Below are positions 34,333 through 43,277 of a stretch of DNA of 64,000 bases, one piece after another. The notes beneath the pieces are model-generated. The model was not told the DNA's origin and ran no database searches. It saw only the letters and a list, made by a program, of their open reading frames with translations. A program made the translations under genes and the position numbers. How positions within the stretch are numbered: the first letter of the stretch is position 1; every line of letters starts with the position of its first letter. This DNA comes from Rippkaea orientalis PCC 8801 (GTDB taxonomy: Bacteria > Cyanobacteriota > Cyanobacteriia > Cyanobacteriales > Microcystaceae), in the NCBI RefSeq assembly GCF_000021805.1, contig NC_011726.1, forward strand, positions 3,442,097-3,506,096, written 5' to 3'.

Positions 34333-35757
34333 CTACAGTTTTTCTGTAATTAATTTTGCGTGCTTACTTATATGTTGATTCACAAAAACAAACAATTGAT
34401 AAAGAGTTCCCTTATAAAAATCAATTGGCTTCATCCCTATAACAGGAATTTTAATCATAAATAATGTGTAAATTAATCCTATCAAGTAAATTGGATAAAA
34501 CCTTTCTAATGGAGATTTTGCTGAGAGATAATTAATTACTTTTGAATAACTATAATAGATAGGAGATAATGCTTCTAATATCCACTTATTTCGACGATAA
34601 CCAACTATTTCAAGATGGAGCAAACTAGGACTTAAAAAGCAGAACGCATAACTCATAGAAATCATGAAAAACCACCTCCCCCAATCCATTCCCACTATGT
34701 ACATTATTAAAGAAGCAATAAAAGGTAACAAAGCATATTTAAAACTAAAACTCTTGCCTATATTAATTGGAGATAAACTATTAGATATATCTTGTTTATC
34801 TATTTTGTAATTTATCGAATTTTTGATAATTATTGAAGAGGTGCGCATCAAGATAACTATATTGAGTAAAAAAGCTAATATATAAGTAAAAGCATGAATA
34901 CTAGATACACTATAGGGGGAAGTTAAAATTAGAGTTAGTATACATTTGGTAGTAATCTGCCACTGCTCACATATTGTTTGTCCAATTACCGCATTTCCTC
35001 TAAAAATCAGACATAAAATGCACACCATTATAGTAGGTAAGTAAATTATTAAAGTTCTCCACGCAACTTGTCTAACAGAAAATGCTAAACCAATGACATT
35101 AACCGTAATAATTATATTTAAAGGAATTGCTAAAAAAATCAGAGCTTCGTGACTCAAAGCAATGGGAATAGAGATTAAGTTGTACCAAATAAATAAACTA
35201 TAAAAATACTGATTAACTGCCTGAACTAAACCCTGATGATTTTTAATATCTTTTTCTTGTTTTGAGGAGTTAAATTTGACAATTCTCAAAAGTTTTCTAA
35301 GAAGAAATAAATTGATAAATAACCCCAAAAAATAGAAAAAATCTTTCCATCCAATTTCATCATAGCTAAATATTATAAGAGATGGCAAACATAAAAGCAC
35401 AACTAAATTTTCCAGAGTTAATCTTTTTGTACACTGTTTAACTTTAAAAATATATATGCCCGAAAAAGTCAAAAAAGTGCCGTAGGAAAAAAATTGAAGA
35501 AATCGACGTATATCAAGTATGTCAATCCCGAATTTTATATGTATAAACCACAAAATTGTCCCAATTAATCCTCGCCTAATAAAACCTTGACTATAGTTAA
35601 TTAGCCATTCCTGAAACATATAAACGTTAAAAAATTTGTCAATCAAACAAATTTTTATAAATGACGAATAAAAAACTACAAAAAAAACATAAAAAACATA
35701 GTTTTTGGATGTTAAATTTTTACTTTCTAAAAAAGTTTTTATTGAGTTTATTAGCAT
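34333..35757 (-). CDS. Polytopic membrane protein of glycan cluster, paralogue 2
   Basis: A 474-residue paralogue of the downstream gene, with the same helix pattern and signature segments FQEWLINYSQGFIRRGLIGT, LSHEALIFLAIPLNIIIT and GMDWGRWFFMISMSYAF. The start is the ATG at 35757 with AGAGGA upstream. Residues 160-185 and the C-terminal tail vary most. Tandem duplication followed by divergence is the simplest reading, perhaps giving two transferases for successive sugars. A Wzy-type polymerase is an alternative. Confidence 0.65.
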   Translation of the reverse strand: MLINSIKTFLESKNLTSKNYVFYVFFVVFYSSFIKICLIDKFFNVYMFQEWLINYSQGFIRRGLIGTILWFIHIKFGIDILDIRRFLQFFSYGTFLTFSGIYIFKVKQCTKRLTLENLVVLLCLPSLIIFSYDEIGWKDFFYFLGLFINLFLLRKLLRIVKFNSSKQEKDIKNHQGLVQAVNQYFYSLFIWYNLISIPIALSHEALIFLAIPLNIIITVNVIGLAFSVRQVAWRTLIIYLPTIMVCILCLIFRGNAVIGQTICEQWQITTKCILTLILTSPYSVSSIHAFTYILAFLLNIVILMRTSSIIIKNSINYKIDKQDISNSLSPINIGKSFSFKYALLPFIASLIMYIVGMDWGRWFFMISMSYAFCFLSPSLLHLEIVGYRRNKWILEALSPIYYSYSKVINYLSAKSPLERFYPIYLIGLIYTLFMIKIPVIGMKPIDFYKGTLYQLFVFVNQHISKHAKLITEKL

Positions 35758-35804
35758 CAATTTGTCCTCTATTGTAGTTTCTGAAACTTATTATTTTGAT
35801 ATTT

Positions 35805-36713
35805 TTATTGAGTCAATTGTTGTTCCCACCAATCTATTGTTACCTGCAAACCATGGGCTAAATTGTATTGAGGTCGCCAACCAACTTCCTCAAAAAGACG
35901 GCCAACATCAGCTACCAGTAAACGAGGTTCATTTGGGGTAGTTGGGATAGCCTCCAATTGAATCAAATTCTCCCTATTTAATTGACTGGCAATGTTATAA
36001 ATTACGTCCTTTAAGGCAATGGGAAAACCGGAGGCAATGTTGACGACACCTTTTACCTGACTGTCCAAAAGAGCAATAAAGGCATCTGCCACATCTTGAA
36101 CAAAGAGAAAATCGCGAATCTGGTTTCCATGAGAGCAACGGGCAATTTCTCCTGTTAATAAAGAACGAATCACTGAAGCAACAAGTCTCTGAGGATATTC
36201 ATGGGGACCGTAAACAAAAAAGATACGTCCCCAAGCAGAACTGATGCTAACTTTTTGAGCAAAAGTATTAAGCAAAATTTGTAACGAATGCTTGCAAGTT
36301 CCATAAACAGTATCAGAAATTAGAGGAGTTGTTCTCTCAGATAAATATCCGTATTGCCAGTCATACTCAGCACAAGTTCCGGCCATGACGATACGTTCTC
36401 CACCATGATTCACAAATGTTTGTAGTAAGTGAAGACTAGCCTGTACCCAGAGAAAATTCTCTAAAGACGACCAATATTTTCCTGGGACAGCAAACCAAGC
36501 AAAATGCAATAAGTGAGTCGGTTTAATCTTAGCCATTAAAACAGTAACCTGTTCTGAATCTAACAAATTTGCTTTGTGCCACTGTACTGCCAAAAAGTTG
36601 TCAGGGGGACTTTTTAAATAAAGACCATGAACCTCATAATCCCTTGATAACAATAAGGGAAGACAATGACGACCAATAAATCCAGTTGCTCCAGTCACTA
36701 AAACTTTTTTCAT
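35805..36713 (-). CDS. NAD-dependent epimerase/dehydratase (probable NDP-4-ketosugar reductase)
   Basis: A 302-residue extended SDR with GATGFIGRHCLP (residues 8-19), AGTCAEYDWQYGYLSE and catalytic YGTCK. The final steps of branched or 6-deoxysugar synthesis need a 4-ketoreductase, and this gene sits directly after the 3,5-epimerase (1-base overlap of start and stop) in the CDP-sugar block. That makes 4-reduction its likely job. Substrate specificity is inferred from context only. Confidence 0.72.
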   Translation of the reverse strand: MKKVLVTGATGFIGRHCLPLLLSRDYEVHGLYLKSPPDNFLAVQWHKANLLDSEQVTVLMAKIKPTHLLHFAWFAVPGKYWSSLENFLWVQASLHLLQTFVNHGGERIVMAGTCAEYDWQYGYLSERTTPLISDTVYGTCKHSLQILLNTFAQKVSISSAWGRIFFVYGPHEYPQRLVASVIRSLLTGEIARCSHGNQIRDFLFVQDVADAFIALLDSQVKGVVNIASGFPIALKDVIYNIASQLNRENLIQLEAIPTTPNEPRLLVADVGRLFEEVGWRPQYNLAHGLQVTIDWWEQQLTQ

Positions 36714-37243
36714 TAACCTTTAAAATCCTCATATTGACGATCTTTTTCTGAGATAATCGGGTCTTCAATAGGCCATTCAATAGCAAAAGTTGGATCGTTC
36801 CATCGCACCCCTCTAGCGCATTCTGGATGATAAAATTCAGACATTTGGTAAAAGACTTCGGTATGATCTTCTAGAGTTTGAAATCCGTGGGCAAACCCTT
36901 TAGGAATATAGATCATTAATCGATTTTCCGCGCTTAATTCTACGCCTATCCATTGTTTAAAACTACTCGATTCAAGATTTAAGTCAATGATGACATCATA
37001 AATCGCGCCCTGGGTACAGCGTAATAGTTTGACCTCTTCATAGGGAGCAATTTGGTAGTGCATTCCTCGCAATGTTCCCTTTTTAAGATTAAAGGATATA
37101 TTACACTGTACTAAGTTGGCATCAAGTCCATAGTCTAGAAATTCTTTTTGACACCAAGAACGAGCAAAAAACCCTCGCTCATCTTCTAATCTTTTAAGCT
37201 CAATGAGATAAGCTCCATTCAGTTTTGTGGAAATGAACTTCAT
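36713..37243 (-). CDS. rfbC: dTDP/CDP-4-dehydro-6-deoxysugar 3,5-epimerase (RfbC-like)
   Basis: A 176-residue cupin epimerase. Active-site blocks: DERGFFARSWC, GTLRGMHYQ (catalytic His) and YIPKGFAHGFQTLEDHTEVFYQMSEFY. In the rhamnose pathway RfbC works on dTDP-sugars; here it lies with CDP-glucose genes and a C-methyltransferase, so it probably epimerises a CDP-4-keto-6-deoxyhexose. It overlaps both neighbours by 1-4 bases, showing tight coupling. Confidence 0.82.
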   Translation of the reverse strand: MKFISTKLNGAYLIELKRLEDERGFFARSWCQKEFLDYGLDANLVQCNISFNLKKGTLRGMHYQIAPYEEVKLLRCTQGAIYDVIIDLNLESSSFKQWIGVELSAENRLMIYIPKGFAHGFQTLEDHTEVFYQMSEFYHPECARGVRWNDPTFAIEWPIEDPIISEKDRQYEDFKG

Positions 37244-38481
37244 GAGATTACCTCAACTTCGGGAATAAGAACAACAAATTGACCTTTCCATTGACGGATA
37301 TAATCCATTTGTTCAATAATTTCATCTTTAATATTCCAAGGTAATATTAGTAAATAATCCGGTTGAGTTTCTTGAATTTTATCCGGATGATAAATAGGAA
37401 TACGAGTTCCTGGAAGAAATAAACCTTGTTTATGGGGATTGCGATCAACGGTATAATCAATAAAATCTGTGCGAACTCCACAATAATTTAAGAGGGTATT
37501 TCCTTTAGCTGGTGCACCATACCCTACAATGGATTTATTCTGAGATTTAGCCTCAATCAAAAAACTCAAAATTTTTCGCTTCGTTTCTCTAACTTTCTTC
37601 TCAAAGGTTAGATAAGTTTCTAGTTGATCTAAACCCGCTTTTATTTCTTTTTCTTTGAGTTGTTTAACCCTAGGACTGATAACAGGTTCAACCGCAGAAT
37701 GATGTTTACCATAAATGCGTAATGAACCGCCGTGAGTTGGTAACTCTTCTACGTCAAATAATTCGATGTCATGGGCAGCAAAAACTTTCTCAACAGTTAG
37801 AAAAGAAAAATAGGAAAAATGTTCGTGATAAATGGTATCAAATTGATTTTGTTCGATGAGTTGTAAAAGATGGGGAAACTCAACGGTTAAAATACCATCG
37901 GGCTTAAGAATTATTTTCATTCCCGCGACAAAATCATTTAAGTCAGGGACATGAGCCAAAACATTATTACCTAATAATAAATCCGCTTTTTTCCCCTGAG
38001 AAACTAAGTCTTTTGCTGTTGCAACTCCAAAAAATCTAACAACAGTAGGAATCCCTTTTTCTTCAGCTACTTTGGCTACATTAGCAGCCGGTTCTATCCC
38101 CAACACAGGAATCCCTTTTTTAGCAAAATACTGTAGTAAATAGCCATCATTACTAGCCACCTCAATAATTTGACTACTTTCATTAAAGCCAAACCTTTGT
38201 ATCATTAGCTCACTATAAGCTTGAGCGTGCTGCAACCAGCTAACTGAATAGGATGAAAAATAGGCATAATCTCCATCTCCAAAAATGTGTTTCGGAGACT
38301 CTACCTCATCTAATTGAACTAAGAAACAATTGGTGCAAATATAAGCATGAAGCGGATAAAATTTTTCTGCTAAATAAAGTTGGTCTTGCCGCAGGAAATC
38401 GTTAGAGATGGGCGAAATTCCCAGATCAACAAAGGTATGTTCGAGTAACTTATGACAAAACCGACAGGTTGCCTTTTCCAT
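37240..38481 (-). CDS. NDP-hexose C-methyltransferase (NovU/TylCIII-like)
   Basis: A 413-residue SAM-dependent enzyme with three parts. The N-terminal zinc-binding domain has CRFCH and CTNC (residues 6-52), the Rossmann methyltransferase core has IEVASNDGYLLQYF and LLGNNVLAHVPDLNDF (about 95-230), and the C-terminal domain has GYGAPAKGNTLLNYCG. This three-part layout marks sugar C-methyltransferases that add a methyl, usually at C3, to a 4-keto-6-deoxysugar. It overlaps rfbC by ATGA and follows rfbG by one base, so a branched-chain deoxysugar is the predicted product. Confidence 0.85.
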   Translation of the reverse strand: MEKATCRFCHKLLEHTFVDLGISPISNDFLRQDQLYLAEKFYPLHAYICTNCFLVQLDEVESPKHIFGDGDYAYFSSYSVSWLQHAQAYSELMIQRFGFNESSQIIEVASNDGYLLQYFAKKGIPVLGIEPAANVAKVAEEKGIPTVVRFFGVATAKDLVSQGKKADLLLGNNVLAHVPDLNDFVAGMKIILKPDGILTVEFPHLLQLIEQNQFDTIYHEHFSYFSFLTVEKVFAAHDIELFDVEELPTHGGSLRIYGKHHSAVEPVISPRVKQLKEKEIKAGLDQLETYLTFEKKVRETKRKILSFLIEAKSQNKSIVGYGAPAKGNTLLNYCGVRTDFIDYTVDRNPHKQGLFLPGTRIPIYHPDKIQETQPDYLLILPWNIKDEIIEQMDYIRQWKGQFVVLIPEVEVIS

Positions 38482-38482
38482 G

Positions 38483-39643
38483 CTATTGAACCTCTTGAAA
38501 AGTTAGTTTCTCCGGGGAATTTGTCAGTTGATGAGCATCGTTTTGATACTGTTCAATTTGCTTCTGGGTTAAAGCTCGAAATTCTTGCTTATCTGCGATC
38601 GCCATCTGACTCGCTTGGTAATACCAAGTGACCGTTTTTTGAACAGTTTCTTCAAAATCCCAAATGGGCTGCCATCGTAAAGTATGAAAGGCTTTGTCTG
38701 TCACTAAATTGAGTAATTTCGCCTCATGGACAGCGTTGGAAACGCATTGATTTAACCAAGTTCCCGACCAATGGGATAAGATACCCTCGACTAAATCCCG
38801 AACAGTACGATTAGAACGCAAAGACGGTCCAAAATTGAACGCCCCATATAAACCCCTTAGATCTTGCTGCCAATAAGGTGTCATTAGCTGTTCATAAATC
38901 CGTTGTGCTAAGAGAAGATAACCCCCCAACGGTTCCAGAACGTGCTGCCAAGGTCGAGTTGCTTGGGGATTACGCACAGGAATCGCCTGCTTAGCCATTA
39001 AAGCTCGCATAGCATCCGGAACAATTCGATTTTCAGCCCAGTCTCCTCCTCCAATAACATTGCCAGCCCGCACGCTGGCTATTCCAATCGGGGTTTGACT
39101 ATTTTTAAAGAAAGAATTACGCCAAGAAGCGATTGCTAACTCTGCACCCGCTTTGCTGGAACTATAGGGATCATAACCCCCTAACGGGTCATTTTCTCGG
39201 TAACCATAGAGCCATTCTCGATTGTCATAGCATTTATCCGTCGTAATAAAAATAGACGCACAGGGAGTTGTGAGGGACTTCAAAGCTTCCAAAACATAGA
39301 CTGTTCCCATAACGTTAATATTCCATGTTTCTACCGATTCAAGGTAGGAACGTCTGACTAAAGGTTGGGCAGCCAAATGAAAAATAACATCCGGTTGCCA
39401 TTGATGAATTAAACGACTCACCAACTCTCTATCCCGAATATCGCCGATGTGGTGAGACAGTTGCTCAGCTAGTCCTAGCTGTTCAAATAAAGCGGGATGA
39501 GTATTGGGTTCTAAACTAAGTCCTTTGATCTTAGCCCCTAGCTGTAGTAACCACAAAGACAACCAAGAGCCTTTAAATCCTGTGTGTCCCGTGATAAAAA
39601 CTTTTTTATCTAACCAAAATGATGACTTTACCATACTTTCCAT
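38483..39643 (-). CDS. rfbG: CDP-glucose 4,6-dehydratase
   Basis: A 386-residue extended SDR. NAD motif ITGHTGFKGSWLSLWLLQLG (residues 18-37), LAAQPLVRRSY, ITTDKCYDNREW and YDPYSSSKAGAEL (catalytic Tyr/Lys). The GHTGFKGSWL start and DKCY motif are specific to CDP-glucose dehydratases. It converts CDP-glucose to CDP-4-keto-6-deoxyglucose. It overlaps rfbF by 16 bases. Start at the ATG at 39643, with a second ATG three codons on. Confidence 0.92.
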   Translation of the reverse strand: MESMVKSSFWLDKKVFITGHTGFKGSWLSLWLLQLGAKIKGLSLEPNTHPALFEQLGLAEQLSHHIGDIRDRELVSRLIHQWQPDVIFHLAAQPLVRRSYLESVETWNINVMGTVYVLEALKSLTTPCASIFITTDKCYDNREWLYGYRENDPLGGYDPYSSSKAGAELAIASWRNSFFKNSQTPIGIASVRAGNVIGGGDWAENRIVPDAMRALMAKQAIPVRNPQATRPWQHVLEPLGGYLLLAQRIYEQLMTPYWQQDLRGLYGAFNFGPSLRSNRTVRDLVEGILSHWSGTWLNQCVSNAVHEAKLLNLVTDKAFHTLRWQPIWDFEETVQKTVTWYYQASQMAIADKQEFRALTQKQIEQYQNDAHQLTNSPEKLTFQEVQ

Positions 39644-40458
39644 CGAGCTTGTCCCGACTCATAAAGGTTTTTCAAAAGTTCCATTTCCCGATATGTATCC
39701 ATGCACTGCCAAAAACCATCATGTTTGTAAACAGCCAATTCCCCTAAAGCAGCTAAGTTTTTCAACGGTTGCTCTTCAAAAACAGTGTCATCCCCTTCAA
39801 TTAAGTCCAATACCTTACGAGCGAAAACGAAATAGCCTCCATTAATCCATCCTTGTGAGGTTTGGGGCTTTTCTTGAAAATAGCTCACTAGGTGATCTTC
39901 AATCACCAATTCCCCAAAACGAGAAGCGGGACGCACCGCAGTAATGGTCGCTAATTTGCCATGACTGTAATGGAAGTCCAATAGAGCAGCAATGTTAACA
40001 TCACATACCCCATCTCCATAGGTGGCTAAAAAAATATCGCTACCCATTTGATCTAGATAAGTACTTAAGCGTTTTAGTCGACCACCTGTCATGGTTTCTT
40101 GTCCCGTATCGACTAGCCAAATTCTCCAGGTTTCTTCATCATGTCTATTGTTTAATGTGGTGATTTGTTTAGTCCCTAATTCCAAGAGAATATCACTATG
40201 ATTCCAATCATAGTTGAAGAAATATTCCCGAATCATTTCTCCTTTATAACCCAGGCATAGCATGAAGTTTCTTAACCCATAATAGGAATAAGTTTTCATA
40301 ATATGCCAGATGATCGGTCGATTTCCGACGTTGATCATTGGTTTAGGACGAAATTCTGTTTCTTCTCTCAGACGAGTCCCCTTTCCTCCACACAAAATGG
40401 CAACGGGAAGGTCAAAGTCTTGTTGGTTAACTGATAAATTGATACTTTGTATTACCAT
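39628..40458 (-). CDS. rfbF: Glucose-1-phosphate cytidylyltransferase
   Basis: A 276-residue nucleotidyltransferase making CDP-glucose, the first committed step of CDP-deoxysugar synthesis. Signature: AILCGGKGTRLREETEFRPK (residues 20-39), then PIIWHIMKTYSYYG and TYGDGVCDVNI with metal-binding Asp. About 15 extra N-terminal residues precede the core. First gene of the minus-strand glycan operon, behind a 534-base AT-rich spacer. The 16-base overlap with rfbG suggests coupling. Confidence 0.92.
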   Translation of the reverse strand: MVIQSINLSVNQQDFDLPVAILCGGKGTRLREETEFRPKPMINVGNRPIIWHIMKTYSYYGLRNFMLCLGYKGEMIREYFFNYDWNHSDILLELGTKQITTLNNRHDEETWRIWLVDTGQETMTGGRLKRLSTYLDQMGSDIFLATYGDGVCDVNIAALLDFHYSHGKLATITAVRPASRFGELVIEDHLVSYFQEKPQTSQGWINGGYFVFARKVLDLIEGDDTVFEEQPLKNLAALGELAVYKHDGFWQCMDTYREMELLKNLYESGQARWKVW

Positions 40459-40992
40459 AAAGAATTTACCGATTATCCTTAAAAAACATTAATCCATAAA
40501 AAGTCATGACTAAACTCAAGTTATAGGGCAGCAACAAACCTAAAGTAAGACAGTTAGGAATAATTAACCCACTGCTCATAAAATAGTCACAGAAAAAACG
40601 TTTTTAAAAATTCATTACTATTAGGACTTATCGTTAAATTAACAATAACTTTAAATCCTGTCAATTCATACCAAAACTACCTAAAACTCCTAGACAAAAA
40701 AGAATTTTAGTCAACAATTTAAAAACTGTCTAACAATGTAGATATTCAGACATAGCATCAAAATTTCTTATCTTTCAAATTGTTTACTTATTCAACAAAA
40801 AATACTGATAGATATTCAATCAATTTTTGTGAATTAGAAACTTTTCCTCAACTAAGACAATAAGCGTCAAGATGTCCTATGCTATCAAGGTTTGACCAAA
40901 TTTCCCCTAAGTATGTTACTTTTAAAAAATTTTCGGGAACTCTAAGACTGTAAACACAACAGATTTAGTCACTCAAGAGTGGATATGCCATA
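40459..40992. other. 534-bp AT-rich divergent spacer (glycan operon / taxis operon promoters)
   Basis: No gene, RNA or HIP1 site is visible. It is markedly more AT-rich than its surroundings and must hold the promoters of two divergent operons. I cannot assign -35/-10 elements with confidence. Confidence 0.5.
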
Positions 40993-42192
40993 ATGACTGC
41001 TCAATATCCTCCATCCAATCCCATTTCAATTCAGGAATTCACGGCCTCCAAACAAGCCAATTTTTTTGATACCCTCAAACAACCGAGATTTAGCGGTCAA
41101 CTGGTGTTGACAGATCCCAAAGGAGAGCAGTGGTTTTTCTATATGTACCTAGGGCGAATTATGTACGCCACCGGGGGACTGCATCCAGTGCGACGTTGGC
41201 GGCGGCACGTTGCCGTTTATTTGCCCCAAATTGCCGCCCATCTCTCATCGATACAAATCGATCTAACCAGTCTAAACACCCAAGATTTTCGGCTTTGTTG
41301 GGAATATCAATTACTCTGTGTTTGGGTAGAACAACACAAAATTAGTCGAGAACAAGCCGCCCGTCTAATTCGTTCCCTAATTGTGGAAGTCCTCTTTGAT
41401 ATCACTCAGATCATGGACGTAACCTGTGAACTGAGACAAAATAACTTGCTGTCAACCCGTTTAGTGTTAATTGATGCCGATCAAGTCATTAGTGAAGCAC
41501 AACAACTCTGGCAAACCTGGCAAGGCGCAAAAATCGCCGATCGCTCCCCCGATGCAGCCCCCATCATTCGCCAACCCGAACAGCTACAACAGAGAACTTC
41601 CCCCCAAGTTTATCAAACCCTCAGTCAACTCCTAGATGGTCAGCAAACCCTACGGGACTTAGCAGTGAGGATGAAGCGAGATGTGGTCACCGTCACCAGT
41701 TCTCTACTGCCCTACATTCAAATGGGGTTAGTGGAATTGATTTCTATTGCCGATCTCAAACCCCCTGTGTCCCTCCCTCCGCCCTCCGTAACCAATCTGC
41801 AAAACAGTGCCCCTGGTCCATTAATTGCCTGTATTGATGACAGTCCCCTGATGTGTCAAACCATGGAAAAAATCCTAACGGAAGCTAATTATCAATTTAT
41901 CGGCATTAATGATCCCTTGCGGGCGATCGCTATTTTACTATCGCGCAAACCTGCACTGATTTTTTTAGATTTGGTGATGCCTAATGCCAATGGCTATGAA
42001 ATTTGCTCCCAACTTCGGAAACTCGCCTTTTTCCGCCAAACGCCCATCATTATTTTGACCGGTAATGACGGCATTGTTGATCGCGTCAGAGCCAAAATGG
42101 TTGGATCAACGGACTTTCTCAGTAAACCCGTTAACCCCGAAATGGTTTTAACTGCCATCGACAAACATCTCAAAACATTAGCGGCGGTTTAA
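40993..42192 (+). CDS. PatA/PixG-like response regulator (PATAN plus receiver)
   Basis: A 399-residue protein opening the taxis operon. PATAN/DUF4388 region (about 20-245) with FDTLKQPRFSGQLVLTDPKG and MYLGRIMYATGGLHPVRRW; receiver (about 275-397) with CIDDSPLM, phospho-acceptor in LIFLDLVMP, ILTG and SKPVNP. All receiver residues are intact, unlike the orphan paralogue at 20948. In Synechocystis the phototaxis and pilus taxis clusters begin with PatA-type regulators of this layout (PixG/PilG), which convey CheA output to type IV pili. Confidence 0.85.
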   Translation: MTAQYPPSNPISIQEFTASKQANFFDTLKQPRFSGQLVLTDPKGEQWFFYMYLGRIMYATGGLHPVRRWRRHVAVYLPQIAAHLSSIQIDLTSLNTQDFRLCWEYQLLCVWVEQHKISREQAARLIRSLIVEVLFDITQIMDVTCELRQNNLLSTRLVLIDADQVISEAQQLWQTWQGAKIADRSPDAAPIIRQPEQLQQRTSPQVYQTLSQLLDGQQTLRDLAVRMKRDVVTVTSSLLPYIQMGLVELISIADLKPPVSLPPPSVTNLQNSAPGPLIACIDDSPLMCQTMEKILTEANYQFIGINDPLRAIAILLSRKPALIFLDLVMPNANGYEICSQLRKLAFFRQTPIIILTGNDGIVDRVRAKMVGSTDFLSKPVNPEMVLTAIDKHLKTLAAV

Positions 42193-42303
42193 GGATGATT
42201 GAGCATCCCGATGTTAGTTTGACCAACTTTAGGGGAATGCTAGAAAAAAGAGATCCTATCCTAAATTCATTTCATTATATTGGTTTATTGAGGCACAAAA
42301 GCT

Positions 42304-42669
42304 ATGGGAACCGCCCTGATCGTTGAAGATTCCTTAACCGAACGCGAAATTATCAGCCAATGCTTGCAACGAGCTGGCTTAAGCGTATCCATCGCCGTGA
42401 GTGGAGAAGAAGCCCTAGAAAAGCTTAATATCAGCCTTCCGGATGTGATTGTCCTCGATGTTGTTTTGCCTGGACTGAGTGGCTTTGAAATTTGCCGAAC
42501 CTTAAAAGCCGAAGATCGCACCAGCAATATTCCCGTAATTATTTGTTCGACCAAAAATACCGATATGGATAAATTTTGGGGCAAACGACAAGGAGCCGAT
42601 GCCTATATTCCCAAACCCATTGACCAAGAAACCTTGGTGAATACGGTTAAACAGTTGATCAAATCCTAA
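42304..42669 (+). CDS. CheY-like response regulator (PixH/PilH-like)
   Basis: A 121-residue single receiver domain: acidic pair in LIVEDSLTE, phospho-acceptor in VIVLDVVLPG, Thr/Ser in IICSTK and Lys in YIPKPID. No output domain, so it either competes for CheA phosphate or binds pilus motor components. Second gene of the taxis operon, 111 bases after the PatA-like gene. Confidence 0.88.
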   Translation: MGTALIVEDSLTEREIISQCLQRAGLSVSIAVSGEEALEKLNISLPDVIVLDVVLPGLSGFEICRTLKAEDRTSNIPVIICSTKNTDMDKFWGKRQGADAYIPKPIDQETLVNTVKQLIKS

Positions 42670-42693
42670 CACTGTTATTCGGAGAGTTCGCCA

Positions 42694-43236
42694 GTGGTTT
42701 TTAACACACTATCCCCCTTATCGACCCCAGATACTCAGGATCACCGTAACCTGCAACAGTTTCTTCAGTTACATCTGGTTCCTGATACTACCCTGATGCT
42801 GCCCGTTGCCCAACTAACCGAAGTCTTAAGTATTCCTTTAGGGCAAATTGTCCCTATTCCCCAAATGCCTTCTTGGATTATGGGAGTCTACAACTGGCGA
42901 GGACAGGTACTTTGGTTAGTCGATTTAGGAGAATTACTCGGACTTACGCCCTGGCATCAACAAAACTTGACCACTCCCGTACATCGTGCCGTGGTCTTGC
43001 ACTCCACCCCCAAGGCTGCCTCTGGGACTCCCTCAGTCCGTTATACCCTAGGACTGGTCGTCAGTCATATTGACGAGATGGAATGGTGTCAGCCTTCAGA
43101 GATTCAATCTCCCCCTACTTCAGCCGTTACGCCGAGTTTAGCTCCTTTTTTACGAGGTTATTGGTTAAATCCCCAAGGAAAAATGCTCATTGTTCTCGAT
43201 GGAGAGGCCATTATCGCCGCTATGCCTAAATCTTAA
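42694..43236 (+). CDS. CheW-like coupling protein (PixI/PilI-like)
   Basis: A 180-residue CheW-domain protein linking receptors to the CheA-like kinase. The fold is recognisable from [35 protein letters not shown] and the closing [23 protein letters not shown] start at 42694 is preceded by GGAG at a good distance, deciding the start. Third in the operon. Confidence 0.85.
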   Translation: MVFNTLSPLSTPDTQDHRNLQQFLQLHLVPDTTLMLPVAQLTEVLSIPLGQIVPIPQMPSWIMGVYNWRGQVLWLVDLGELLGLTPWHQQNLTTPVHRAVVLHSTPKAASGTPSVRYTLGLVVSHIDEMEWCQPSEIQSPPTSAVTPSLAPFLRGYWLNPQGKMLIVLDGEAIIAAMPKS

Positions 43237-43277
43237 AAATACCGTTTATTTCCCCTCAATATTTAATATTTAAAGCT

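Noticed and set aside
40880-40930. TTGACC...TATGTT promoter in front of the taxis operon
   Set aside because: The spacing of 14 bases is too short for a standard sigma-70 promoter.
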